64,000 nt of DNA from contig NC_045142.1 of assembly GCF_008831285.2 (NCBI RefSeq), positions 2,485,001-2,549,000 on the forward strand. The letters run 5' to 3'. Of this stretch, positions 26,339-40,500 are shown one piece after another; positions within the stretch are counted from its first letter, which is position 1, and the number at the start of each line of letters is the position of its first letter. The notes under the pieces were generated by a model, which had not been told where the DNA came from, ran no database searches, and saw only the letters and a list, made by a program, of their open reading frames with translations. The stretch is from Nymphaea colorata. Lineage: Eukaryota > Streptophyta > Magnoliopsida > Nymphaeales > Nymphaeaceae. The translations under genes were made by a program, and so were the position numbers.

Positions 26339-26344
26339 AATAAA
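26339..26344 (+). terminator. Poly(A) signal of the 24-kb gene
   Basis: An AATAAA hexamer lies about 230 bases after the stop codon, a normal plant 3' UTR length. Confidence 0.45.
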
Positions 26345-27737
26345 GAAAAGAAGCGTGTTGTCCATGTCCTGGTTGAGCCCTCGTCTAAAGGGGATTTCAA
26401 TGAGATGGCTGGGTTTCGGCTGGTCTGCAAGTTTTTTGGATGCCCAAATGTGGAAACTGGAAAATCACCTTAACAAAGCCCGCCGCCGCTGCCACCACCA
26501 CCACCGCCACCACCTCCGGAAAGCAATAAGATGGTCGTTTTGTATTGTACTGTAGTACATGAAGATATGGTGAAAAAAAATGGAACAAGGGAGACTGTGT
26601 GTTGTGTGTCTCCTGAATAGTATAATGGAATTGCGACTCATAATGGAATTTGCCCTTTTTTACCAGCCGTGTTCTCTCTTTCCTTGCACTCGCCATTTCT
26701 TTATTGTATCTGTTTGCCGTTCTTATTAAGCCGAGAGAGAGCTTGACTGAGTGTGTTGTGCTTCTCTAGGAAACTGGTTCTCTTCTCGAGGACGGGGAGA
26801 GCGAAAGCTGCGTCTCCCTTCCACTACCAGTCCCACCTTTTCTTCTTCCTGTAGAAAATTAATGTTCCCATGATTATGAACTTAGTATCTGTATATTTGT
26901 TCTTCAAATGGATTCTGGTCTCTCTCATGCAACTGAGCACAATCTACACGCCAAAACACATTATAAATACATGTATGGGGCCATGGCCGGAGTTGGTCTT
27001 TGACCCTAGATGCGGCCGGTAGGCGGTCCAACCTCCAAAAACGGCCGACATGGGTGCCGTCGCTTTTGTTGCTTTTCTGGTCTTCGGGGATTCTGGGAGA
27101 AAGAGAGATAGAGAGAGAGTGGTATTATAAAAAAATAAAAGGAGAAAAGGTGTCTCCTCTCTCCTTTGTAGAGAGGAGAGAGGCGTGGGTGGTCGTTCCG
27201 GCCGGCCCGGCCTTTTCTTTTACTTGAACGTGAAGAAAGCGTGGTTGGTCGTGTTGTCGTGTGCCTCGACATGGGGAGTGGTGGTGGACCAGGGACGTCG
27301 GCGGCCGGCCGACGGACGTACCGGCGGATTTTTTTCTGGTTAGGTTTCGGGTGGGGACGGACCCACCACGGCACCCACCGTCTCTTGTTCTGGTGCAGGT
27401 GGTTCCATCTGAAATGACCCGAGCCCCCACCCTGGTAGGAATAAGGTCAGTTGTTTTCCATGATTCTTCATGGGGCAGCCCCAATATTTGGCGTTTCTTT
27501 TTAGGCAACTGCCTTTCCTCTCTCCTCCTTCCCCTGCTTTGAAATTGCGACCAAAGTTACCTGAAAAAACAAGGAAAGAGAGAGAGAGAGAACTGAAGGA
27601 ATTGTTCTTTATTAGGGTTTTGCATGTGCTGCCGTAAACGCGAAGCTGGTAGTGCGCTTTAACCCCCTCACCTCTTCTTTTTTTACTTTAATAATTCTTT
27701 TTGTAAAGGAACTCTCTTCCTGCCCTGCTGGTCCTCA

Positions 27738-27772
27738 CCTCCTCCTCTTCTTCTTCTTCTTCTTCTTCTTCT
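27738..27772. repeat. (CTT)n microsatellite
   Basis: About eleven CTT units follow a CTC-rich run in the intergenic region. Confidence 0.95.
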
Positions 27773-30065
27773 GTTTGTATGCCCTTGAAACACAAGCTAA
27801 TGTTTTGCATCCGGTGCTCTACATTGTGGATCCCACATAAAAGGATCTTAGGTCAGCCTCGGCTTTAAGATCTGAGACTATTTAATGTTCATTAAAATCC
27901 ACTGGTTAAACAAACATAGATCCACACAGCTTGAAAAAACTGGGCATTTGATCTTCTGTTGTAAAGAAACCTACCCTTAACTTGTTTAGCTGATTTCTGT
28001 TGGATTCGCAGTCAACGTGAACATCCGGGTGACATCATCCATGTAAGACGTCGGGAAGAGGAGGTCTGCAAGTTGGTTTTTCATATGATTCTGCAGAGCA
28101 TTTGATAAGAAAAACATTGTATTTTTGTGGCGCATATTCTTAGAACACATTTTTTCACAACGATCACGAACATTTTCTCTAGATGCAATAATCAAACATT
28201 GCATATAAACTTCTTCTTATGTTATCTCGAAAGTATAACTAGAGCTTCTGAAAGATGTTTGTTGATGCAATAATGTTTTTCTTACCAAACACCCCATTTA
28301 CAAAACCCTGCATCGTTGCCGTACATCGTTCATCTCTATGTAGATGGACGGCCATACGGAGTAGTTTCGCCATGATCTCTGCTTGCTTGTAATGTAGTGT
28401 ATTGGCGACACTAGAGCTTCCATGGGGAAACCTGAACGCGCCTGTTCCCGAACAGTGCTTCAAAGGGGTAACAGTTGGGCTCACCTGTTCAAACTATTGT
28501 GTGAGAACACGTGACTTTCCCTGTCCCATTACCCACTCGTGAAACCCTTTATACTTCTCTTAATGGCCTAACATGGACCCTCCTCTGGAGTGAATGAAGG
28601 CGCCATTAAACCAAAGGTGGGGGCTTCTTAGCCTGTTTCCACATCTCTTTTAACTTCTTCTTTGGACTCATGCACATCATGGACATGAGTAGGTAGGAAA
28701 TCTGAAGGTGAAGCAAAGAAGAACCAACGCCGGCGGTTGCGGTCCGACCTTTTGCGACGGCCTTTTGCGTTGCAACCTCGATGGCGGCCGGATCTCCGAC
28801 TACAGTTCTATGTCTGCACTGTAAATGTCACTTTCAGGTCGAGAAATGGCCAACATAGACGGCATTTTCTTTTCTTTCCAGTGAAGGTTTTTCCTGGCTG
28901 AATCATCCTCTTTTGTCTGCTCCCTTAGGTCTGAAAAACATGGTCTGCCTAATCGCTGGCTGATTCAACGGCTGTAGTATGAGAAGCCTTTTTAGATGGA
29001 TTTGACTTCGTTGCAGTGTTGTGGGTCCGGATCCGAATCCGGCATATGAAGCTGAATTTCCCTAAGTTAGCAAGTGGAAAGTGCACCATATTATGTTGAA
29101 AAGCTTGCACGTTGCTGCCGGCATTTTGCTAGGCTAAGTTGGCCGGACCTTGACTGCGGCCGCTTTGGCACGCACCCGGCCTGTGGGCCTAGGCCAACGG
29201 GATATAGGTCAACTTGATCATGTACATGTGATAGTATGATAATGGGATAAGATCTACCTCTTGATCAACCTTTCAAGATCCTTCAAATCGAAAGTTTAAA
29301 ATTTTTCATGTCAAGAAATCTTGTATTCATGTCGGATTGCAGCCAAACATGGTTGATTCTTATCACATTAACCATTTGGATCATAGCTATACAGTCTACT
29401 TTGATTAGAGCGACTCGGAGTACTTCGCCGGAAAAACTTCCCGGCGATCCCCAAGTTATTGGTTTTGATCGGTGGAAGCTGTTGAAAACAACTGAGGGCA
29501 TGCCTTTTCGCTCTTGTTTACACAGACGGGTGCTTATATGTTTTGGATCTTTCCGAGCACCATACACTGCATCATCACAGGTTTTAACAGTATTAAAAGT
29601 ACATCTATGGTCCTGGATCCAATCAGTTGAAAACGTTTGGTAACATGTTTGTACATCATACAACATTTGGGGCATTCTTTTCACGATCATGCTTTCTATC
29701 CCATTTCCCGGGTGCTTTCGGATTTGGAGCGCTTATTTCTCTATCGTGGGTCGGATCTAGGGATGTCAATGGATTGGATTCGAACTAGATATAGTGATCG
29801 TAACAACATTTTGAATTCAAATACGAAAGATGCTACATTATATCCATCCGCTTGCTTTACTAATTTGATGTGCATTTTATTGTTGAATCCAACTACTTGA
29901 ATTCGCCTTATGATTAAATATTAGATCATGTCATACATTTCCGGACCTTTTGCACCCCTAGGTAAACTGTCTCGCATCCATCCACATATATGGACAACAA
30001 ACAACCCGATGGAATAAACTCATTGTGGGTACACAGATCGAACTCACCTGACCGGTGTCTGGCCG

Positions 30066-30104
30066 TCCGCCATCCGGCGTCCGGGCATCCGCCATCCGGC
30101 GTCC
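30066..30104. repeat. 22-bp-period tandem duplication
   Basis: TCCGCCATCCGGCGTCC occurs at 30066-30082 and again at 30088-30104, separated by GGGCA. It is GC-rich in AT-rich surroundings. Confidence 0.9.
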
Positions 30105-30636
30105 ATGTTGCCCATGCAAAAGGTCAATTTGCTTGCCTGGCTATTGACTACACATACATCATTAATTACTTGCAAGGTGCACCTGGTTCACTTGTTCATA
30201 GTGAGGGAACTGGTTAGATTTCAAAATTCAAATTCAAAATATGGCATGCACCTACTGTTTGTTTCTCTGTACTTATAAGTAGATTTAGAAAGCCCTACCA
30301 ACTCCCATGACATCCACCATTTGCCACAGTTGCTGCTATCTGCATTTTGGTCTTCACCTAATACCTACTCCATTTTATATTATACATTTTCACTTCATAA
30401 CTTTATAATATTGTGCATCATATGTATGTACATGTGTACATATAATAGTTATTGACGTGCATATAAGTGTTGTAGTAGTTACTGTTTTTTTAAAGGACTA
30501 AACCACTTAATGGGCTTTCATGTCCAAAACATTTTGTGGTGTGGATGATTTGTCTGTATTTGGTAGGATCGTGCAGTAATGAGGTAAGATTATGACGAAG
30601 TTGCGACTATGCATGGTATGCAGGTCAAGCATGCTG

Positions 30637-30672
30637 AACCTAACCCTAACCCTAACCCTAACCCTAACCCTA
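30637..30672. repeat. Interstitial TTAGGG-type telomere-like array
   Basis: About six head-to-tail copies of CCCTAA, the six-base vertebrate/Asparagales-type telomere unit. The usual plant unit is the seven-base CCCTAAA. A short direct repeat (GCATG/GCATGA) lies close on either side. Confidence 0.9.
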
Positions 30673-33600
30673 GCATGATAAGTTTGCACTCGTAATTCGC
30701 GGTTAAAATGCGGAATTATAGACATGCACATGCACGCACACATGGGACTTTTTAATTGGAAAGTGTTGCTTAAGGTCGCGCTTGCTATGGTTAAGACACC
30801 ACGTGTCGTGGGGTCGAACAATTTCAACTCTTGTGATGCCTTGCAGCGACGACTAGGTCAAAATTCGGTGTGCACTTGTAGGCTGGTTGAAGGCTTGGGG
30901 CAACCTTTAGTGCCGCATGGTGCGAAAATTGGCTGAAAGTTTAGTCTCGTATCTTACAAGGGTATAAACACCAAGTGTGAGGGACACACTCAGTTCATTT
31001 TTTTTTATATTGCCATGTATTTTTTAAGATTTTGTTCGCGCTTAACATGTGGTTCAACCTAACAAACACATTTTTGTGGATAGTGTGACCAAAACGTGCC
31101 ATAGAGCTTTGGTTAATTTTTTAGGTCTACCAAATTTGTTGGTTCAATGTTTTTTTTTTGGGTATTATTATGTAAATCCAAATTTGAAGCTTAAAAACAA
31201 TATCATGCCTACCAACCAAATCAAGTGGGTCATGTGTCCTTCACCATCTAATTTTTATTATTCTTGAATATTTAAAAGTTTTTTATTTTTGATTGATTTT
31301 TAACTCTCTTTTTTTTTCTCTCAATTCATGACCAGTTCTTGAGCTGAACCTGTAATGGGCAACTTCCAAAACAAGTACTTCCGATTAAGTCAGCTCATTG
31401 AGTGCAGCCTTTATTAGATAAAAAAACTTTCACTTTACCGTCCACTGTCCCGCGCCAGTAGTACAGCTAAAAAGGAATGAAGACAGAGGATAACCAAGTT
31501 AAGAAAAGAAAATTACCGGGGTTGTGGTCCTTTTACCCATAGGTAACTTGGATAACTCTTTGTAGTTTCTAGTTACGGGGGAACCCACGGTAAATTTTTA
31601 GGTCCCGCGGTAAAAATTTTAGGTCCAACCTATGCCTTATCCGTGATATGCTGGGCAGCTGGTGCCAGCCCTTTCTTTTATCTACTAATGGTAAAAAATT
31701 ATTTCACTGTCACCTCACACGGTAAAAAAAAAACAGTAAAAAGAAAACGCGTATAATGAACGGGTGTGGAGCCCGTAGGGTTTCTTACCGTACGCACGAT
31801 CCGGGTTGCCTAGCTGGGTCCTGCCAAACTTGTTAGGTGAACCGAACGACTGGTGGGCACCGGTTCGGATCCGGTACAACATATTGGATCTGGATCAGCT
31901 GAATAAGTACCTGGATTTGGATCTGAAGCAGTGTCGGCATTCGACCCATATCATCTTGCGAGAGTCTCGCAACGACAAGATCCAAATAACCTAAGCTTCG
32001 TTTCAAGGGAGTAGCATAGCTGGTTGGATAGGTGTTCGATTTTACTGAGCTTATGCGTCATTGAGATATCTCCTAGTAACTTAACCTAAGCTTCCAATTT
32101 TATATAAAAAATAATTACAATAAATTAAAGAAAATAAAGTTCCGGATCAGATATGGGTATGCTTTATGGGATTTATTTTTGATATCTTACCAAATTCTGG
32201 CAATGGTAATGAAATGTGTATTATGTATTCATCAATCAGAACTTATCAAAGATTCAGATTCAATTAGCTGGCGTTCGGTATGCAGTTTTATAATCGAATC
32301 GATCAAATCCGATAAAAAACTAACCCAATTACATATGAATGTCAGATATTCTGCCAGCCATGATCAGATCTCGATGTGATTCAGCAACATGACAAAAATT
32401 CTGTACTTCTAAGTGGTGTTTTATTGTTCATAAAAATAAACATTATATGGTTCTCGAATATCACCGACAGATTGTGGGTATGATTCTCGACCCTAGATCG
32501 GACAGACCGGGTGGGTTCGGCGTAGGTCTGGACCCTATTGGCGCTCAACTTGAAGTAATCAAAGTCCATATATACCTGCCTGCCTGTAAGAGGGGCCAGC
32601 TTATTGAGATCTTTGTCAGTTCCAGTCTCAATTAGATGGGGACAGATTCAGATCACTGTGAGATTCAAACTCCTGCTGGCTCCACCAAGAGTTAGTGCAA
32701 GTGAGCCCTGACTATAACTACGAATTAAACGCGGGAAATAATAAAAAAAACAAATACGTGAAATTGCATTTAGAAGAAAAATCTGGCAGTAATGTCGTAA
32801 AAATCGGAAATTGAATCGAATCGGCGGAGCTCTGCACCAGTGGATCCGCCAATTCAGTCGAATTGGTTGCGGATCATAATAGTCTGTCTTATTGCTAGAC
32901 TGACTGAACCAAGCTGTGACCCACTTGCGCTATATACAATGCATTGGCTTGGCACCTTGGCAGCTAGTCCACCTCAATTTTTTTTTTAAATTTACACATA
33001 AATTTTAAAAAATTTCACTTGTCCTATATAAAAATTTTGAAAAATGATATTTCGGTACTTGTCAATATTTATAAACTTTAATTTAATTTATCTCATGAAA
33101 AATTTCTGGCTCTACCCTTGTAGTCACGATTTCAAACTAAAAACTCCGCCCTTGAACCTGAACCCAGATAATGTCTGGGAGCAGAGATGGTAGAAAAGAA
33201 GCCGGGGCCGGCCGGGCCAGCGGAAGAGATGTGGTCAAGGTAGGCGTTCGATTACACGAGATCAGACCTTATCTCAAGGTCCTCAAATTGTGATAATTGA
33301 GAGCCTAGCTACCAGTGGCGTAGCCACATTATGATTGGTGTGGGCAGTTGTCGACACCAGTCTCTTAAAAGTTATTTATTTTTAAATAAGAATCTTAAAT
33401 ATTTATCCTTATATACATATAAGTACCCACAAGATTTGAGTATTTTTAAACAAGTGCCCCACCAGTAAATTTTTCTGGTTCCGGTACTGCTTGCTATCAC
33501 ATATTCATGGGGATCTTCAAACTATGGATCCGTGGTCCGACCACCAGACTCGTGGCTTTTTCAATATACCGCAGATCTCAGATCCATGGTTATGAAATCC

Positions 33601-34563
33601 GTGTAAGCCGCGGATTTAGCCCAAAATATAAAGCTAGCAAACTTAGCCAAGTAAGTTTGAAATCAGATTGGCCCCATGCGATCGCAGAGGATCTGACTTG
33701 AAATCTTTAGGTTGATTGCATTATGTCACGTCAAATTTATAAACTTTTAAGATATGGGGCTTTTAGATGTACCAACTTAGATGCCATTATGCACACGAAA
33801 ATTGTAGCTAAAGGGAGTGACCCACATGGCTAAGAATCTAAGGTCATATCGCCCTTCACCAATATTGCTCAAGTTAATTGGGATTGGTGGCCGAAGAGTT
33901 GGTGCGGTAGGTCAGGTTCCAGCTTCTACGGTGCTGGACGACCTTAACTAGGCAATCGGTAGGCTAACAAAGTTAAGAAGGTATCGTCACAAGGAAATCG
34001 AATAAATACCGATCTTTAACTTCCCAATCAAATGTTTTAAGATGTACCAACTTTCTTATATATATATAAAGAGAGAGAGAGAAGATATTAAGGGCAACGA
34101 TAAAAACCAACCCTTTAATTTTTTGCTAAAAAGCTATTTTAAATAAAATATAAACATCTTAATGTATTTGTAAAAACTATTTTGACATAAACATACCTTG
34201 AACCAAGTTTTTTTTTAATAAACAATGTTGATTTTTCTATTATCAAAATGTTATGCGATGAGAGCCATTCAAATTTGCTTATTATAAAAACTCTACTAAA
34301 ACCCATCAAATGATCAACTTAATATATATTTTGCGTCAACTTATCCTTAAGTTCAAATTGGTAAGGTTAGATTTCAAAAAAAAAAAAATCACTTTAATTA
34401 TCATATTTAATGGGTTTGGTTTTTGTTATATATATATACACACACACACTATCAATTGTTGCTAAAAGTACAATAAAATGTGCTTCCATTATAAACCATC
34501 ACTAATATTTCACATGTTACAACCATTTTCTAGTGATAGATTTTTTATACATCACACACATAA

Positions 34564-34574
34564 TACACACACAC

Positions 34575-34610
<36 letters not shown>
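34564..34610. repeat. (AC)n/(TA)n compound microsatellite
   Basis: ACACAC, then TATATA, then about twelve AC units. A similar TA-to-CA junction lies at 34428-34449. Confidence 0.9.
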
Positions 34611-36249
34611 TTCCAATCCAAATAAATTCAGGTTGACTTGCCAAGTCATGAGTTTGAACCTAAACGAATTCTGCATGAGCTACCGCAGGAGCAAGTAACA
34701 TAAGCTAGATATGTCTATAGGTATTACATGTTCTTATAATTTAGCAAGTAGCATGTTCTTGCGGCAGATTTAAGATGTCGAATAGTGTATTTTTCAACTG
34801 TCAACAGCAGGCCAGAAAAAAAATGCGTTTCTTATTGTTTAATAGCCATGCATGATGAAGCTTGTTGTTAATTTAATTGATGTCACTATCAGAAATATGT
34901 TTTGTTTATGGCACATAGGGAACCATATTACTTTTCTATGACCATGAAGGTGTTCATACTTTATAAACATCTTCTACCTAAAGTTCACTCATTGCCTCGA
35001 CATGACCTCGTATACTCATGCCTAGAGCTGGACCAGCCCAGCCCCATATTAACACAAAAAATATTATTTACAAAATATAAGTTTCATATATAAACATATA
35101 TTTATAACAAACAAAAAATATATATATATATATATATAGCCTCTCGAGTCTGGCCTCGCCCCCCGGCCTTGTACTCGAGACCCATGGGTACCCAACGCAA
35201 GGCCCACTCTTACTCATGCCTTTAACTCCATGCTTAATATTCTATATTCATATTCATGCAAGCAAATCTGAGTGGACAATGCCAAAAATTTTGAAAAATT
35301 ACATTTTGTTAAAATTTTGAAATTATGAATATGAAAAAGTAGTTTTAATAGATTTTAAACATCTAGTTGTTTCTTTTCCCGTTTTAGTAAGTATTTCAAT
35401 CAATATTTTTGCAAGAAATTAACTTAGTAAGCACACATAATTAATTTCGTAAGACTTATTACTCATTTTTCAATATGCTTTTAATTTTTCACACTATCAA
35501 ATAATATCTCTCAAATAATATTCCAAACTAACCTTACCATTGTAAAAATGAAAATGGTATTTGTGACAACCATGTGAACACACGAGGTCGAACTAAATTC
35601 CGAATATGATATGTGCGGGTATCGGATCTTGCGCCCTTCAGACTTGGTTTAATATTAGAAAATTGATTAGGCTGGATGTGATTAGGTGCAGATCCGTCTG
35701 AATTTCACCTGCTGAGAACCACAAAATAAACTGATTTGGAAAAATGTTTATCGCCATCTTACACTGGATGTTGGAAAAATGCAGCTTGGTCGGGTTTCGA
35801 TCCAAATCCAGACTGATGCGACCCAAAAAAAATGATCCAAATCTGAACAAGTTCCAAAATAGTCCGCTTGGATCAGATATCCAACTAACAATTACCTTCT
35901 GTATTCCATCCAATAATTTATAAAAAACTACCTATCTTTTTTTCTGTTTTGATTAATACAGGTCTGGAGTTCAAAAGGACACCGGGCAAAGTTTATAACC
36001 CATCGCAGAAAGAAGATTATCGAGAAGCTAAATAACAATTTAGTCCTGGACAAAAACCAATATTTCTCCGCCTTTCTCATGGCCAAAGGACGCACGAACA
36101 GTCTAAAAATGTAATTTCCAGGGCCAACGGTTGGCGACGCAAACTGTAAATAAACTAAGATACAGGCAAATCTGTGTAAAATGGCCAAATATATTGGACT
36201 CTCAGAGTAATTTAATCGGACGCCTCTCGAAGAGCCCGTGAGATCGTAC

Positions 36250-36280
36250 GGGCGGGAGTTGCGTGGGATACCTTCCCGCC
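36250..36280 (+). promoter_or_regulatory. E2F-like GC-rich motifs upstream of PAS1
   Basis: GGGCGGGA (36250-36257) and TTCCCGCC (36273-36280) resemble the core of plant E2F sites. They lie about 150-200 bases upstream of a purine-rich probable first leader exon of the PAS1-like gene. Function is inferred only from the motif. Confidence 0.3.
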
Positions 36281-36409
36281 TTTTGCCTAGCAAATAACCT
36301 GCTCCTCAATATAACATAAATTTTTCTTCGGAAATTTTACGAAACATCAACTGGTCGCTATAAATTATCAGGGAATGAAAAGGTTTATTTGAAAAAAAAG
36401 GAGATGAGG

Positions 36410-37515
36410 AATAAGGGCGGGGAGGAGTGAGACTGAGAGTGAATTGGGAAGGAAATTGAAGAGGAAGAAGAAGAGGAAGGAGCGGTTCGTAGAGGGGTAA
36501 AGCTCCTTTCCTCTTTTTAATATTTTATTGCACTTGTAGTAAGTCGATGTTAAGATGTTCCATCTGTTTTGGATCTTTGAGTAGAACTCCTAGAGTAACT
36601 CGGGTTAGGACGCAGTTTGTTATTCTGCTGTGGGATTGAGAGACAAGCTAGCATTGGTGAGTATACGGGTTGGGCTTCGGGAACAGTTAGGTTAAGACCC
36701 TTAAGTAAGGACGAGCGCTTAATTGAACATTTACTTATAGATCAGAAGTTGTAATTTAATTTATTTAGCCGAGGACGCATCTGAATTTGAGTAGTGATTT
36801 TACTTTCTGTGGTGAGCGGGATTAAGATCAGTTCTTTTTAGTTGATTAATTACAAAATGTTTTTGTTTCCATCATGTCTGGTTACGCTTGTTTTAGTTAT
36901 TTAGTTGATCATGGTAAATTAGTGGACGAGCTACCACTTTGATCCGATTTAGCAAAATAATATGGCAGAAAGGGCTAATTTGAATCAGGGTGTCTGATTT
37001 GAATTTTTTTTCTCAATGCCATCCAAGTTATATCGTTCTAAACATTAGTTAGCTTATTTTCAAATTTTGATTTCATATACCTTTGCAAGACATGTAGTTT
37101 GAAGGGTAAAGAAGAACGGGCTTTGAATACTAATAAAGGCGACTTTCAAGTTGCATATGTGCTTTCATTTAGTGTAGATTTTAAATTGAGCTTATCATAT
37201 GTGAAGTTATAGGTCTTAACTCATCCTCTTGCCTGGGGATTGGCATTTTTCCACTGATTTCATTTTTAACTATGTGAGTTCTTGATCCCTTTTTGTTCCT
37301 CATTGCTACTGAATTTCGTGATCTTTTGTTTGATTTGGATCAAGATTGCAAATCCTGTTACTGTTAGGGTTTCTGCACGATTCTGCTTACTTCCAGGCAG
37401 TTCTGTTCTTCCAAGCATTATTTTCCAGACAGTTCCCCGTTTTTCTGTTAGTCTTGAGAGTAAAATCAGTGTCCCATGATCGGGAACTGATAATTTCTTT
37501 AGCTAATTGAAGGAA
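36410..37515 (+). other. Probable PAS1 5' leader with a leader intron
   Basis: A GAAGAGGAAG-rich stretch (about 36410-36496) looks like a plant leader exon and ends at a GT donor (36497). A T-rich 3' splice site (ctttag, ending 37502) precedes the start codon by 13 bases. This suggests a leader intron of about 1 kb. It is read from splice-site signals only. Confidence 0.4.
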
Positions 37516-40500
37516 ATGGCGGTTGATGAAGAGGCAGAGGAGAAGTACGTACCAAAAAAGAATAAACAGCAGAAGGATGAAGAGAAGAGGTTCCATTCAG
37601 ATTCATTTCAATATTTGTTGGGGAATCTTAAATTTTCATGCGACCTTGTGCTTATTTTCAGAAGCATGTTGGATCTTTTTTGTTTGTCTGTTGATTTTAG
37701 TGTTAGCCCAGAACAATGTGTAGCACCAACTCCCTGCTCAGATGAGTATGTGAAGAATATGTTCCTTCAGATTTTTTTGTCAGAACTCACATTTGGGTTT
37801 ATACTTAAGGTTTCTATAGTGATAAATAGGGGAAAGTCCTTCAAAGGTAGCCATAGTCAATGCACAAGAAGTACTTTATGTCACCATTATCAGTATCAGA
37901 AAATTGCAATCGCGCCAAATGTAGCAATTTTATCGAGAAGATCTTTTATAAATATTGACTGAAAGCAGTTCACATGGGTAATGAAGTGAAAGCAAGAAAA
38001 GGCTTCATTCTTCATTGTGGATAAAAAAAAGAGATGACTTTATTTGTTGTTTTTTTTTTCTTTATAAAAAAAATTCCTTCGAGTTGCAAGTAGATGACAC
38101 TAAGAGTCTAAGATATTTGAATTTTAGGAAGACAAATTTTCCTGCATTAGTTATCGTTTTGTTAAAATAAGTTTGGTAAGATCATATGATCCTTCAAAAT
38201 TGCAAGTATAAAAGATTCATCATGTTAAGAATCTGCGATTGGAAGCATATGACATGTTCATAGCTAACAACACACGGAAGCACATTGATGTTCATATAGT
38301 ACATCCCTGTATACATAAAACTTAAAAGAAGAAAAGCTCTCGACTTCCTTAGCTTGACACTGTTACTTGATGCATTCACAAGTTTCTCAACCTTGAGATA
38401 TCATGAAGTTTATTTTTAAACAGTTCTCTATGCTCATGTTAGCTTGTAAATTCTGTCTTGTTTCATCTTAAACCTGCATATTCATATGACTTTTGAGAAG
38501 TTGACTTAAAAGCAACTTGTCAGTGTTCTATTTCTCTTTATGAGAGTGTTTGTGGCATATAGTTATTCCTTTTCCATTTTTTAGGAGAAAGAACATGCCT
38601 CCAGGGAGCTTAATGAAGGCGATCGTAAGGCCGGGTGGAGGAACAGTTAAGCCTAAAGATGGAGATCAGGTAATGGAGTGTATCATTGGCAAATGCTTTC
38701 AGGTGCTTTGACCATAAGTGGCATGAAATAATTGTTCTACATAAACAGAGGACATTCAGGTAGCATGAACACTAGGAATAAGGACTTAATTTATGCAGCT
38801 AGTGTAGACCGTTGAATCTTCTTAGCTGATTTTTTCCCACATGCTAAGCAGCATTTCTGCAGATGGTGAACAGAGTACCATTACCTAGACCACATATTGG
38901 TGTCATCTTCAGTTCACTGAACTTATCTCATAGAACTAATCTCATTTGGTGCCAAAGATACCAAAATGCAATTTCTTCATAGCACCGTCACACCTTTCTC
39001 ACTATGGTTCTTTGGTCACAGAGATATGGGTTAATTTAATTATCTAATGTACTTTTTTTTTGAATTTTCCAGGTTTTATTTCATTGCACTACACGAACAT
39101 TAGATGGAGTTATTGTTGAATCAACAAGATATGAACATGGTGGTAAGTGACTGATCATCTAGTTCCCAATGCTGTTCAATGATTTTAATTTTGTAAGTCT
39201 TCTAGATTCTTCTTGTTATATGGTAGATGTAATGATACTGTATCATGTAGTGGAGTTGCTAATAGTTCTACTAAGTACTAAGTACTAACATGATGAACTG
39301 GATTGAATTTGGATGTTTGTGTGATTGTTCTTTTTTACCTTTTGTTGCCTATCATATGTCATATGGGTGTAGTGTAATTTAATACTGAGATCAAGCTTGG
39401 CATTATATATATATATATATATATATATATAACCCTTGGGTGCTAGACTTGTAAGGAACCATTTCAGCTTTGTTTTGTTCCAGATTGGAAATTGAGAGAA
39501 AAAGAGAAAAAGGAGATCGGGTTTTTTCATTTCTAGTATTAACTTTCTTCTTCTTTTTTCTCTTAACCGTCAATCTACAAAAAGTCAAAGACTGAGATGG
39601 CTCTTCACAAGTCTAGCACCTAAGAATCTGGCACCTGGCAATTTCTCTTTACATATGTATCATTTTAGCTTTTTAGCTCTTGCTTATGTGCTCTTATATG
39701 TTGTGCTTTCTCAATTGCTATTATTGTTATATGAGCTGTTGCAATGTTAGCATTGTTGCCTTGTGTCTTGGGATTACAGTGTAATATTCTGATGGGCTGG
39801 AAATGATACTTGATTAAGGGCATGTCTTGTAATTCAGGAAGTTAGAGCTGCAATTTTATTGCTTCTGTGCACTGTAACTAGAGTATTGTTTGGATCTTTA
39901 TCACTAGTCATATGTTGGACTATTACATTTTAGAATTGGTGATGAATTTCACTTCAGAAGAATTTTTGATATTATTTGATGATGCTTGATCAGTAATGAG
40001 CGGTAGGACTGTGAAGATTGTAAATCTCACAAAAGTTGATCTTGTACTGTCCTTATGACAGGTACATTGTTATTTATTAGCAAGCTCATTGATAGTGCTG
40101 ACTTTTGTTTGGCTGTCACTCACATAATGTAGAATGTAGAACCAAAGATATATAGATGTTGTGTTGTTAAACATGGAAAATGGAACTGGCATGTCATCTT
40201 TGTATACAGAACATTTGTGCCATGTAAGTTGGAAAATATTTAAATTTTCTCAATAATGACAGCTATAAGCTCAGGTAGTTATTGGATATTGTTTTATGAA
40301 GTGTGGTCCATTGTTAGAAAATGATTGCAGAGTTTCTCCTTCTTCTCGTTCATCTTTTATTTGTAAAAAAAACTTTTCCTAAATCTGAATGTTTGATTAT
40401 TATGTGATTATTTGTATTAGGGAAAGGTAAACCTATGAAGCTGGTCCTAGGAAAGAGCAAAATGATACTTGGATTTGCTGAAGGAATTCCAACTATGCTG

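Larger units (their letters stand above)
26350..36400. other. Ten-kb intergenic region, no gene supported
   Basis: I find no frame with family resemblance. The longest ones (29283-29690 minus, 29308-29643 plus, 35928-36293 minus) lack flanking support. Small features inside are a (CTT)n tract, a CCCTAA array, a 22-bp tandem duplication and CA/TA microsatellites. Segments near 31.8-32.0 and 35.6-35.9 kb share GGATCTGGATC/GATCCAAATC-type words, perhaps from an old repeat. Confidence 0.4.

Noticed and set aside
28239..28484. 81-codon minus-strand frame, considered as a Copia RNase H remnant
   Set aside because: It lacks the expected AEYRAM, DNQSA and TKHI motifs; no reliable similarity.
29308..29643. 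111-codon plus-strand ORF with a hydrophobic N-terminal stretch, considered as a small secreted peptide gene
   Set aside because: An antisense frame of 135 codons covers the same bases, there is no recognisable mature-peptide motif, and no promoter or splice support.
30507..30827. 106-codon minus-strand ORF with Arg-Val repeats
   Set aside because: It is produced by reading through the CCCTAA array.
35928..36293. 121-codon minus-strand ORF upstream of PAS1
   Set aside because: It overlaps the likely PAS1 promoter, has no recognisable domain, and looks like a chance frame.
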